Source: VRUB01 sp046758085 (GTDB taxonomy: Bacteria > Pseudomonadota > Gammaproteobacteria > Acidiferrobacterales > SPGG2). From it: DNA of 24,958 nt. The notes beneath the pieces are model-generated. The model searched no databases, had not been told where the DNA came from, and worked only from the letters and a program-made list of their open reading frames with translations. Location: NCBI GenBank assembly GCA_046758085.1, contig JBHHZP010000044.1, positions 1 to 24,958 on the forward strand, read 5' to 3'. Of the stretch, positions 8,923-16,957 are shown in pieces (position 1 is the first letter of the stretch; each line of letters starts with the position of its first letter). A program made the translations under genes and the position numbers.

Positions 8923-9409
8923 TGCGACTCCAGACTGCCGCGATATGCCCGGTGCTCACGGCTCGTGATCGTCATCACCCCCGTACTCGGTCAGGCCCCT
9001 TACTCGTCCCATACAGTGTTACGGGCAGTCTAGGATCTCCGAGCCGGTTGCGCAATTCGGGCGGCCATTGAGTGCCTTCGCCAGCCGCGGCCTTGGCGAC
9101 GGGCTTTTTCGTGCCACCCGATAACACGCTGACCGACCAAGGCCGGAACCGCCTGGTCAGCACACCGGTACCGGCACATGGTAGCGATTGGGTGCATATC
9201 ATGCTGCCCGGGCACCACGCCGCTCGCAAAATAGCTTATTATTTTCAATAAGTTATCGCAGGCCTCGAGAGTGCGGCACGTTTCTCAGCCCGGGCTGCGC
9301 ACCCACAGGCATTGTCAGTCTCTGCGACTTGACGACGCCCCGGCAACATCACCCGATGGGCGGCACCTCTAGGTCGATCACCGGCTTAAGCTAAGCTAAT
9401 AGTAGCGCC
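8923..9409. other. Spacer with several inverted repeats between the two c-di-GMP genes
   Basis: No gene is convincing in these 487 bases. Overlapping - strand frames of 72 and 84 codons (9248-9030, 9229-8975) match nothing I recognise. Inverted repeats are frequent: TCACG-GCT-CGTGA at 8956-8968, just upstream of the diguanylate cyclase; an imperfect GACCAAGGC / GCCTGGTC stem at 9135-9158; the palindrome CCGGTACCGG at 9165-9174; and an AT-rich hairpin at 9231-9256. It may hold control signals, remains of a mobile element, or both. Confidence 0.45.
9231..9256. other. AT-rich hairpin in GC-rich spacer
   Basis: ATAGCTTATT and AATAAGTTAT form a 10-bp stem (one G-T pair if read as + strand RNA) around the loop ATTTTC. 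It stands out from its GC-rich surroundings. No T-run follows in either direction, so a terminator is unlikely; an operator or a repeat remnant is possible. Confidence 0.4.
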
Positions 9410-12400
9410 CTACCGTGCCGCCGCTATGCGCTGCGGCCGGCCGACCCCATAGCCCTGGGCATAGTTGATACCAATTTCTCGCAACTTCTTCAGTATGATG
9501 TCGTTCTCTACGAACTCGGCGATGGTTTTCTTGCCCATCACCTGGCCGATCTCGTTAATTGATTTGACCATGGCCAAGGCAATAGGGTCGTCAACTATGT
9601 CTTTAACGAATACACCGTCGATCTTCAGAAAATCTACCGGCAAGTTCTTAAGGTAGGCAAACGAGGACAATCCGCTGCCAAAATCGTCCAACGCAAAACG
9701 ACAACCTCGTTCTTTCAATGTCTTCATAAACCTGGTGGCGCTTTCCAGGTTTGCAATGGCCGCTGTCTCGGTTATTTCGAAACAGATCTTGGCTTCCGGC
9801 AACTTTGTCTCCTCGAACTGCCGGATGATAAACTGCAGGAACTCTTTATCCCCCAGAGAGTGGCCAGAGAGATTGATCGAGCATAAATGCAGCTGCTCAA
9901 GATGTTCCCCACGACCGACAAGCCACGCGAATGCCGTGCTGATGACCCAACGGTCGATCTTGACCGAGATATTGTAACGCTCCGCCGCCGGGAGAAAAAC
10001 CTCGGGTGAAACGGTGTTCCCTGCTTCGTTCTCCATACGAAGCAGTAACTCGTAATGAAACTGTTCGGGACCAGAGCCGTCTACAGGCACGATCGACTGC
10101 GATACCAAGTGGAATCGGTCCTCTTCCAGGGCACTGTTGATTTGTGACACCAACTCCATCTCACCGTGACGCCGCGCGAAATCGCCGTCCGCTTCGTGAT
10201 AGATGTGGATGCGGTTACGTCCCGCGTCTTTGGCTGCGTAGCAAGCGGCGTCGGCCATACTCAGCACACTGGTTACACTTGCACTGCTCGCTCCGATAGG
10301 CACCAGGCCGATGCTGGCGCCGATGCTAAAGACCCGCTCATCCCATATGAACCGGAATTCTTGAATCGCCTGTTGCAGAGTTTCCGCCACACGCCCGGCC
10401 TGACGCAAAGAACAATGCTCCATCAACAGGCCGAACTCATCGCCCCCGAGACGGGCGAGCGTATCTCGCCTTCTGACCTTAGCCTCCAGCACCTGGCTCA
10501 ATTGCCGCAAAAGCTCATCCCCTGCAATATGGCCGCAGATATCGTTGATCACCTTGAACTGGTCAAGGTCGAGATAACATAGTGCGTGCTCGCTTTCTGT
10601 GCCCTGCGCGCTCTGCAACACACGCATCAATCGATGCTCAAACTCTCTTCGATTCACCAGTCCGGTTAATGCATCGTGGCTTGCCTGGTATGAAAGCCTT
10701 TCCGACAGCTCGTGGGCATCCGTGCTATCTTCGCAGACGATCAGCACAACCTTTTGACCGTCCGCATCTTCACTGGCCCGGGCAGTCTCCCTTGCCCACA
10801 GCAAAGTCCCGCTCTTGCAAAGTTTTCGCACTTCTCGGCGGTGTAATCGCTCTGGCTGCGCAATCGTCTCCATGAGGAGCTGCTCAACTGTGGTCCGATC
10901 ATCCTCATGTACCAGCTCGACAAACGAGCTGCCCGTGAGCTCCTCGCAGGTATAGCCAAGCTGCCGCGCACCAAATGGATTGACCGACAGCACGGTAGCG
11001 TCCGCGCTGACAGTGAAATACATAGATGGATTGTCGTCATATAGAGCCCGATACCGCCTTTCGCTCGCGCGCAATGCCTCTTCCGCACGCTTGCGTTCGG
11101 TGATATCAGTATTGAGCCCCCCGATGGCAATGGGGCGACCATCTGGACCTAAGATCGGAAACTTATGCAAGATAGTCGTGCGCAGGCTGCCATCGTGAAA
11201 AGGTGTCTCGAGCTCCCGTGCAATCGGCATTCCCGTTTCGACAATCGCGTGATCCATGGCCGTGACTTCGTCGGCGTGCTCTCGCGGGAAGAAATCATAT
11301 ACTGTCTTTCCAAAGATCTCCGTGCCTTCCGGATTGAACCAGTTATGCCATTGCTTATTGGCGATGAGAAACCGGCCTCCCATGCCTTTTAGCAGTATCG
11401 CAGATGGTGAGTTGTCGACGATGGCCCTGAACCGCTCTTCGCTCTCCCGTAACGCCTCTTCCGCCCGCTTGCGATCGGTGATATCCAGCGATATCGTGGC
11501 TACGCTTTTAACTGGACCTGTCGACTCGTGCAGCGGTACCTTGGTCGTGAGAAACGTGTGCGACACGCCCTGGGCATCGTCGTATTGCTCCTCGAAATTC
11601 GGGGTCGCCCTCCCCGTTGAAATCACCTGCCGGTCAAGCTTTTCCGTATAGCTGCCGTACTCCGCATTCAGCAGCTCCGCTGCAGTTCTACCCGCAGCAT
11701 CCTTCGTCGTTACACCGTACAGCTTGGCCTGATAGCTATTCATGAAGATATAACGGGATTCGGCGTCCTTTGCATTGATGATTGCGGGTACGGCATCGAT
11801 AACGGCGCGCAGCGTTTCTTCCGCCTGCCTTCGCCCGCTCGCCTCGGCAAGCACGTTAGCCACCGCCTGGAGGAAATTGATATCGTTCTTGGTGAATGAA
11901 CGCCGCTGCGTGCTGTGGGCACCGAGGACGCCGAAAGGCCGATCATGGCCATGAATAATGACGCTCAGGCCACTGACCACACCATGGTCGAGTAGCAGCT
12001 GCGGACCTGTAAACCGCGTTTCAGTGCGCAGATCATCAACAATCACCGGGTCAGTCGACACTAGCGTGTACCCGGCTTGCGACTCCGTCCCGGTACTCAT
12101 AGTCGCTTGCCCAACAACACCGTTTTTCCATCCTACGCCGGAGCGTAGCAATAAAGTGTTGCCGTCCGGAAGCAGCTCCAACACCTTACAGAACTCCACA
12201 GCCAGGCTCTCGGCGACAACCTCCACCGCCATGTCCATCAACGTTGTCAGGTTCGTGCCCATCAACGCCCATTGCCCCAACTCCGCCACCGTTGCCTGCT
12301 GGCGCGTATGCTCCTGCATTGCCTCTTCAGCGCGCCTGCGCTCGGTAATGTCAACCACCGTGCTCTGGATCGCCGGCTCGCCTTTCCAACGGATGAGTCT

Positions 12401-13705
12401 GACGACATTTTGCAGCGAGACAATTGATCCATCCTTGCGAACGGCGTCGTACTCATACTGGGTGGGAGCGTTTTTCCCTTTCATACGTGTCTCTGTGTAC
12501 CTCTTCAGCCGGGCGCGTTCATATGGTGCCACGCAAGGATCGAGCGACTGCATCGCAAGAATCTCTTCGGGCGACTCATAGCCGAGGATATTGACGAAGC
12601 TTTGGTTTACAAACACCGGCTTACGGTCGCAATCAATAACAATCCCCTGTATCGAGCCCTCGATGAGGTTACGGAACCGCTCTTCGTTTTCGCGCAATGC
12701 CTCTTCGGCTTGCTTGTACTCGGTGATGTCACGGGCATTGACCGCAACCCCCGCCACCACTCCGTGTGCGTCATGAAACGGATCGAAGCGAACATCGAGA
12801 TAGCGCGGTCCGCGCCCCGGGAACTCCATCCACAGTTGATAGTGATTGCTCTTTCCGGTCAGACAGTAATCGAGATGCGGCTTGATGCGTGTCTCGAACA
12901 GCTCCTTCCCGAGGACCTCTGCCACGTTGTGTCCAATAATCTCCTCCTTGGCCTTGCCAAATGCCGCAAGATAAGCCGTGTTGATTGCCTGGTACCTGTA
13001 CTGCGTATCGACGAAGGCCATAAAATCACTACTCGCCGATACGATGTGCTCATATCGCTGTAACGCCTCTTCGCTCTGCATCCGTTCAAGTTCTGCGGCG
13101 GCGCGAACGGCGAAGATCTGCAGCATCGACCTCGTGCGCTCCTCGTTCTCCAGCGGCCTATTATCCAGCACCACCATCAGACCCAATGCCCGGCCTGCCG
13201 AATTGAGCAGAGCGGTGCCAATGCAACTTTCGACGTCCAGGTGCGCCAGCAGCCGATCATCGGGAAACTGGCGTTGTACACCGTGTGGATAGGAGCACAG
13301 CCGCTTAGCTAATACATCCTCGCAGGCCGAGCCGACCAAGCGGTAGTCAAAGTTTTCTGCTATCGCTCCGTGAGCGCATACCGCAATCGTGTTCACGACC
13401 TCGGGGTTGTCCATCATCACCCTGCCCACAAAGGCGTAATCCGCCTCCAGCGTCTTCGCCAGATATCGGACCAGTGAGCGGAAAAACTCATCTCCGGTTT
13501 CGGCCGAGACGCCGGCCGCAATGACACCCAGTACGTCCTCGGCCCTTTCGCCCGGGCTCGCATCGTCAACAAAACCACCGCTGCGCGCGAGCGCAGCTCC
13601 CTCGGATCCGGACACATAATCGCCAACGAGACTACCCAGCGCTGAGAGCTCGCCAGTGACCGGCCGTTTCTTCCCGCTTCGATCCTTCATGCCGGGCCCA
13701 CGCAC
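9410..13705 (-). CDS. Multi-sensor GAF/PAS diguanylate cyclase-phosphodiesterase (GGDEF-EAL)
   Basis: This 1431-residue cytosolic c-di-GMP protein has, in approximate order, GAF (60-212), two PAS (220-455), GAF (485-630), three PAS (640-1010), GGDEF (1020-1170) and EAL (1185-1425). PAS units are joined by helical linkers of the RAEEALRESEERFR type. The cyclase signature GGDEF is intact at about 1087-1091 with RRRD (an RxxD inhibitory site) five residues before. The EAL part has ELLLR (E1219, fits ExLxR), NLSG, CFEITE, DDFGSG, LKID, TIAEFVEN and AQGYGVGRP, so the phosphodiesterase residues are present. Both activities look possible. No membrane segment is seen. The first start in frame is GTG 13705; ATG 13690 is five codons later. 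Neither has a clear ribosome site, so the start is uncertain. Signals sensed by the GAF and PAS units cannot be read from sequence. Confidence 0.92.
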   Translation of the reverse strand: MRGPGMKDRSGKKRPVTGELSALGSLVGDYVSGSEGAALARSGGFVDDASPGERAEDVLGVIAAGVSAETGDEFFRSLVRYLAKTLEADYAFVGRVMMDNPEVVNTIAVCAHGAIAENFDYRLVGSACEDVLAKRLCSYPHGVQRQFPDDRLLAHLDVESCIGTALLNSAGRALGLMVVLDNRPLENEERTRSMLQIFAVRAAAELERMQSEEALQRYEHIVSASSDFMAFVDTQYRYQAINTAYLAAFGKAKEEIIGHNVAEVLGKELFETRIKPHLDYCLTGKSNHYQLWMEFPGRGPRYLDVRFDPFHDAHGVVAGVAVNARDITEYKQAEEALRENEERFRNLIEGSIQGIVIDCDRKPVFVNQSFVNILGYESPEEILAMQSLDPCVAPYERARLKRYTETRMKGKNAPTQYEYDAVRKDGSIVSLQNVVRLIRWKGEPAIQSTVVDITERRRAEEAMQEHTRQQATVAELGQWALMGTNLTTLMDMAVEVVAESLAVEFCKVLELLPDGNTLLLRSGVGWKNGVVGQATMSTGTESQAGYTLVSTDPVIVDDLRTETRFTGPQLLLDHGVVSGLSVIIHGHDRPFGVLGAHSTQRRSFTKNDINFLQAVANVLAEASGRRQAEETLRAVIDAVPAIINAKDAESRYIFMNSYQAKLYGVTTKDAAGRTAAELLNAEYGSYTEKLDRQVISTGRATPNFEEQYDDAQGVSHTFLTTKVPLHESTGPVKSVATISLDITDRKRAEEALRESEERFRAIVDNSPSAILLKGMGGRFLIANKQWHNWFNPEGTEIFGKTVYDFFPREHADEVTAMDHAIVETGMPIARELETPFHDGSLRTTILHKFPILGPDGRPIAIGGLNTDITERKRAEEALRASERRYRALYDDNPSMYFTVSADATVLSVNPFGARQLGYTCEELTGSSFVELVHEDDRTTVEQLLMETIAQPERLHRREVRKLCKSGTLLWARETARASEDADGQKVVLIVCEDSTDAHELSERLSYQASHDALTGLVNRREFEHRLMRVLQSAQGTESEHALCYLDLDQFKVINDICGHIAGDELLRQLSQVLEAKVRRRDTLARLGGDEFGLLMEHCSLRQAGRVAETLQQAIQEFRFIWDERVFSIGASIGLVPIGASSASVTSVLSMADAACYAAKDAGRNRIHIYHEADGDFARRHGEMELVSQINSALEEDRFHLVSQSIVPVDGSGPEQFHYELLLRMENEAGNTVSPEVFLPAAERYNISVKIDRWVISTAFAWLVGRGEHLEQLHLCSINLSGHSLGDKEFLQFIIRQFEETKLPEAKICFEITETAAIANLESATRFMKTLKERGCRFALDDFGSGLSSFAYLKNLPVDFLKIDGVFVKDIVDDPIALAMVKSINEIGQVMGKKTIAEFVENDIILKKLREIGINYAQGYGVGRPQRIAAAR

Positions 13706-14034
13706 GCGGCAATCTCAGCATCAGCCAGCGGCCAAAGAGGCGGTGCGCTGCAACAACAAGACCGCCTATGGGTGTGAAGGAAGGGCGATGGGAGCGATGG
13801 CAACAACAGGGTTTCGTGCCGGCACGACTGCGCCAACAGGTCGCAACAAACGGCCAAACACCGCAGGCATATATGCCGGCCGGGCCTCCTGATCCCGTTT
13901 TTCCACATCCTTGTCATTTTGTTCTATTCGATAAAATCGGCCAACAACGTCGTTCGTGCCCCGAATGAGCGTGAGCATGGCTCGCAAAATTCTTGCTGGT
14001 GCGGGCTTATACGACTCGCTGGGCGTTTCAGCTT

Positions 14035-14063
14035 ATTATATAAAAGCATTTCCCCGAAAAAAA
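14035..14063 (-). promoter_or_regulatory. Candidate sigma-70 promoter for the GGDEF-EAL gene
   Basis: On the - strand TATAAT (14040-14035) is a perfect -10 box. A T-rich hexamer 17 bases upstream is a poor -35 match. Transcription would run toward 13705 with an untranslated leader of about 320 bases. AT-rich DNA can give such boxes by chance. Confidence 0.3.
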
Positions 14064-14422
14064 ATTTTAGCAGAAAGAACCTGCACAACCAGGGTTTCCT
14101 GCGGGCCCGGTTGCACGCCTTCGATCGCCTTCCAGCGCATCACTCAACGACATTGCTGTCGCAAACGCCTAAGAATGCCACCGATGCAATACACTTGAAG
14201 ACACCCGGCGCCAGAACGAAGCCCTTGATACACCCAGCATGCATTCGCGCTCTTGCCGCCGCGGGCTTCGTCGTTACGTAGTGCTCGCACGGGCAAGCGC
14301 GGTGACAGCCAGTCGCATGGCCACCCGCGCAAGCGGGCCCGCCACAGGTCTCCGTCAAACCGCTGCGCGTCGACTGCGCCTAATGGTCTCCAGAGAGACT
14401 CGGGTATGCCGTGTGTACCTTC

Positions 14423-14450
14423 AAAAAAACCGTGGGGGCCAGCCATGCCC
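14423..14450 (-). terminator. Possible terminator after the DUF3467 gene
   Basis: On the - strand GGGC-ATGGCTG-GCCC (14450-14436) is followed six bases later by seven T (14429-14423). The stem is only 4 bp and is set off from the T-run, so this is a weak candidate. Confidence 0.28.
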
Positions 14451-14478
14451 GATGAATAGGTCTCGTCGGCGAGAATGC

Positions 14479-14793
14479 TCAATCTGTGCCCAGCTCGCCA
14501 TAGCGGGACTCGTACTGCTCGATAAGCTTATTCAGCATGTCCCTGAGTCGTTTCGCTGCCGGCGGGGTCATGATGATTCGGTTAATCAGCTCAATCTCCA
14601 CATCCTCGCGATCGCGCGCCCATATCTGGTTTAGCCCGAAATTCAGCACCACCTCCTCGCGTGTGCTGACCACGTTACATACGTTGGCATAGGAGCTCGT
14701 GGCGGCGGCACTATCCCAGGAGACACCTTGTGATTTGCCGGTAGTAGCCGTGTCGCCCTCTCGCGGTGTCGTCTCATCTGGTAGCGGGGTCAT
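14479..14793 (-). CDS. DUF3467 family protein
   Basis: This is a 104-residue protein without signal peptide or membrane helix. The central and C-terminal part, with STREEVVLNFGLN, DVEIELINRIIM and AAKRLRDMLNKLIEQYE, is characteristic of DUF3467, a small family of unknown role whose members are usually about 100 residues. The N-terminal 35 residues are rich in Thr, Ser, Asp and Gly and look disordered. AGGAG lies 7 bases before ATG 14793, so the start is firm. It follows the membrane-protein gene by 105 bases on the same strand and is probably the last gene of that unit. Nothing in the sequence points to a specific substrate or partner. Confidence 0.75.
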   Translation of the reverse strand: MTPLPDETTPREGDTATTGKSQGVSWDSAAATSSYANVCNVVSTREEVVLNFGLNQIWARDREDVEIELINRIIMTPPAAKRLRDMLNKLIEQYESRYGELGTD

Positions 14794-14898
14794 GCTCTAT
14801 CTCCTGAACGCTCATCTCGCAACACCGTGCTATTCCTTGCCACGATATCGGATCAAATAATCGGGACGTGCCGAATCCTTTCCATTTCCGGTTTCTTG

Positions 14899-15315
14899 CT
14901 AATCATTATCGTCGACATCCAGCTGCCCCGTGATCCGGCGGCGAATATGCGACCATGACACGCCTGTGGACATCACGCCGCTGATGACAAGGAGTACAAT
15001 ATACGACACAGCACGCACGCTATCGGCGGGAAACAGTCCCTGATCGGTAGCGAGCCATAGCAGGGTACCAAAGAAGGCGATCGCCAACAGCGTTCCGATG
15101 GCGCCCAGCGACTGGAACGTCGCACGCAAATAAATGGCCCAGCCGATCAAAAGCACCACCCCGACGAAACCCTTGAGGACACTGAACTCGGGCAACTTGG
15201 CGAGCGTCCAATGATAATACGAGTAACCCTCCGGATTGTACGTAGCGAATACCAATATCAACGCGACAAGCAGGCGGATCAAGAAACCCTGAAAGGTGAA
15301 TGTCTGACTGGCCAT
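14899..15315 (-). CDS. Four-helix inner-membrane protein, DUF6524-like
   Basis: This protein has 138 residues from ATG 15315, which is preceded by GGAGG with 6-base spacing. The frame is open 12 codons further to 15351, but that start has no ribosome site. Four hydrophobic stretches are visible at about residues 10-27, 47-64, 70-89 and 102-121, followed by a basic SHIRRRITG and an acidic tail ending DVDDND. The sequence YNPEGYSYYHW between helices 1 and 2 and the overall layout fit the uncharacterised DUF6524 family; I give that name from memory. It sits between the small secreted protein and the DUF3467 gene on the same strand. Its function is unknown. Confidence 0.7.
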   Translation of the reverse strand: MASQTFTFQGFLIRLLVALILVFATYNPEGYSYYHWTLAKLPEFSVLKGFVGVVLLIGWAIYLRATFQSLGAIGTLLAIAFFGTLLWLATDQGLFPADSVRAVSYIVLLVISGVMSTGVSWSHIRRRITGQLDVDDND

Positions 15316-15544
15316 GGGCTGCCTCCGAGCTGCGCGATTGCGTATGGGCAATCGGCCATGAGATTTCGACCGCTACACGCGCCCGAACAAGATTGTCCCA
15401 CTGCCGTGCCGCATAGTCACGGGCGCTGCCCATCGGTCCTGGCGCTGCGCAACCAACGCCACCATCGCAGTAATGCATTGCGATCGAGCGCCGCCGCCGC
15501 ATTGATGCCCGGGCATGGTGCGTACGGTTCCGGCCGGTTCCGTT

Positions 15545-15560
15545 GCCGGCAGCTTCCGGC
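15545..15560 (-). terminator. Hairpin after the small secreted protein gene
   Basis: GCCGG-AAGCTG-CCGGC on the - strand forms a 5-bp stem 9 bases past the stop codon. It lacks a T-run. It could end transcription poorly or stabilise the upstream message. Confidence 0.25.
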
Positions 15561-15569
15561 TGGTGCGGG

Positions 15570-15884
15570 CTAGTCCTTCACGTACGTAACGAAGAAACCT
15601 TCCAGATCACCATTTTCGACGTAAACGGCGACGTTCACCACAGTCCACCCCTTCTTGGCGTACTCCATGTGCATCTTACTCATGCGCTTGGCCGCTCTGC
15701 TTCGCCGCCCAAGTGCCGATACGTCTACAAACACGGTCTTACCGAGGTGGCCGCTCGTCGATGCAGTCTCGTCCTTGCTTTTGCCGGCGAAACTCTGCGC
15801 TGTCGCGAGAAATACGCCGAGGATGAATGCCAAGGCGATGGGAAGTAATCGATACGTGCCTAACCAGCGTGAAATTCGGCTCAT
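15570..15884 (-). CDS. Small secreted lysine-rich protein, function unknown
   Basis: This 104-residue protein begins with a typical signal peptide: basic start MSRISR, a hydrophobic core around residues 12-28 and a likely cut after SFA (about residue 33). The mature part of about 70 residues is basic, has no cysteine, and contains GKTVFVDVSALG, the basic RRSRAAKRMSK and the C-terminal strand region VAVYVENGDLEGFFVTYVKD. It should be in the periplasm. AGAGGA lies about 9 bases before ATG 15884, supporting the start. A promoter candidate lies at 15929-15956, downstream of the apbE terminator, so it probably begins a new transcription unit with the DUF6524-like and DUF3467 genes. I do not recognise a named family. 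Confidence 0.7.
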   Translation of the reverse strand: MSRISRWLGTYRLLPIALAFILGVFLATAQSFAGKSKDETASTSGHLGKTVFVDVSALGRRSRAAKRMSKMHMEYAKKGWTVVNVAVYVENGDLEGFFVTYVKD

Positions 15885-15928
15885 GGTATAGTTCCTCTGT
15901 TTCGGACCAATAAAATTACCTACAAAAA

Positions 15929-15956
15929 AGTATAGGCGAATTACCCCGCTTAGGAA
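15929..15956 (-). promoter_or_regulatory. Candidate sigma-70 promoter of the small secreted protein gene
   Basis: On the - strand TTCCTA (15956-15951) and TATACT (15934-15929) are spaced by 16 bases and lie about 45 bases before the start codon. They follow the terminator at 16132-16105, which fits the start of a new unit. The -35 match is moderate. Confidence 0.4.
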
Positions 15957-16104
15957 GGCAGGAAATCGGTCGGCTAAGTCACCACTACGGTCTCGACGTT
16001 CCTGGTACCAAATTTAATAGCCTGACGCGAGCGATCATTTCCCACCCCAGCTTCGGTGCGCTCAGCTGGTTTAACATAAGGGTGTGTCGTCGACCTAAGG
16101 ATGC

Positions 16105-16132
16105 AAAAAATGGCAGGCAGTTTCAGGCCTGC
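16105..16132 (-). terminator. Rho-independent terminator after the apbE remnant
   Basis: On the - strand GCAGGC-CTGAAACT-GCCTGC (16132-16113) is a perfect 6-bp stem, followed after CA by six T (16110-16105). It lies 25 bases past the apbE stop and separates the cytochrome/molybdoenzyme/apbE unit from the genes downstream. Confidence 0.75.
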
Positions 16133-16156
16133 GGAGATTCGTTGTGCACCAGAGCC

Positions 16157-16798
16157 TTACGGCGACGATCGGCTTATTTCGGTAGACTGTTGCTGAAAGA
16201 GTCCCGATGAGTAGTGCATCTCGTTGTCCGCGTCGATCATGACTGCTTCCACATCGGGAAGCGATTCGATCAATACTAATCCTTTTCTCACGCCGAGGAC
16301 GAATACACCCGTAGACAACGCATCCGCCGTAGTCGCGTCGGCGTCTATGACGGTCACGCTCCGAATACCACTCACGGAGTGACCGTTGCGAGGGTTGATA
16401 ATATGGTGATAGCGCTCCCCATTCAGATTAAAGTAACGCTCGTAATCGCCGGGTGTCGAAATCACTGCATTACTCAGAGGCAAGACCGCGACCGCCTTGT
16501 ATCTGCGGCGCGGGCCGCGGATCGCCACCATCCACGGGCGGCCCTTTCAATCACCGATGATACGACTGTCGCCACCGGCCGTCACAATCGCCTGCTTGAT
16601 TCCTCGCGTTTGCAATAATGTAATCGACCGATCCACCGCCTGGCCCTTGGCCGGGCGGTCTTGCCATAGCTCTACCCGCACGCCCGTCCCCATGATTTCT
16701 TGCTGATCGCTAAGCCAATCGGCGCACACAACCGGCGCGAAGACGATCAGCACAGCCGATAGCAAGCCACGAATGCCACAGTCAGGGGCGATGTGCAT
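16157..16798 (-). pseudogene. apbE: Broken FAD:protein FMN transferase (ApbE) gene
   Basis: ApbE attaches FMN to Thr or Ser of target redox proteins outside the cytoplasm. From ATG 16798 the frame encodes a hydrophobic signal segment ending near VVCA, the family's N-terminal strand IMGTGVRVELW, then jumps at once to AKGQAVDRSITLL and AIVTAGGDSRIIGD. In intact ApbE proteins these are separated by roughly a hundred residues, so the central part is deleted. The frame then meets TGA (16549-16547) and continues without shift as KGRPWMVAIRGPR, PGDYERYF, HHIINPRNG and DALSTGVFVLG to 16157. An Arg codon such as CGA changed to TGA is the simplest cause. Two lesions in a sequence that otherwise still reads as ApbE indicate recent decay. 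It lies downstream of the molybdoenzyme gene on the same strand. Confidence 0.85.
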
Positions 16799-16957
16799 GA
16801 AAATGCTTACTGGATAAAGGTACGAGTTCTCTTTGCGATCACCGGGCAATGCCACGTCTCACGCCTGGGGCGATCCACGCTGCTCACGGCACAATCGTAA
16901 TCGCGCAATCGAGAGATCCCAAGAAACCTAAACCACCGGCCCGCAACGGCGCAACAC

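Larger units (their letters stand above)
13706..14478. other. 773-base spacer upstream of the GGDEF-EAL gene
   Basis: No gene is supported. Small frames on both strands lack family features. One - strand frame (14482-14144) could begin at a TTG overlapping the stop of the DUF3467 gene, but its sequence matches nothing I know and its GC-rich content suggests chance. An AT-rich block at about 14030-14075 contains a perfect TATAAT on the - strand. A T-run on the - strand at 14429-14423 may end transcription of the DUF3467 gene. The spacer is long enough to hold a small RNA, but none can be named. Confidence 0.45.

Noticed and set aside
8975..9248. Two - strand frames suspected to be transposase remains
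   Set aside because: I could not match either to a transposase family, and no terminal repeats or target duplications bound them.
14144..14482. A 112-codon - strand frame starting at TTG overlapping the DUF3467 stop
   Set aside because: No family features, weak start codon, GC-rich chance-like composition; the T-run within it may even end the upstream transcript.
16547..16549. Reading the in-frame TGA of apbE as selenocysteine
   Set aside because: The position is normally a basic residue in ApbE, no insertion hairpin is evident, and the gene also lacks its central part.
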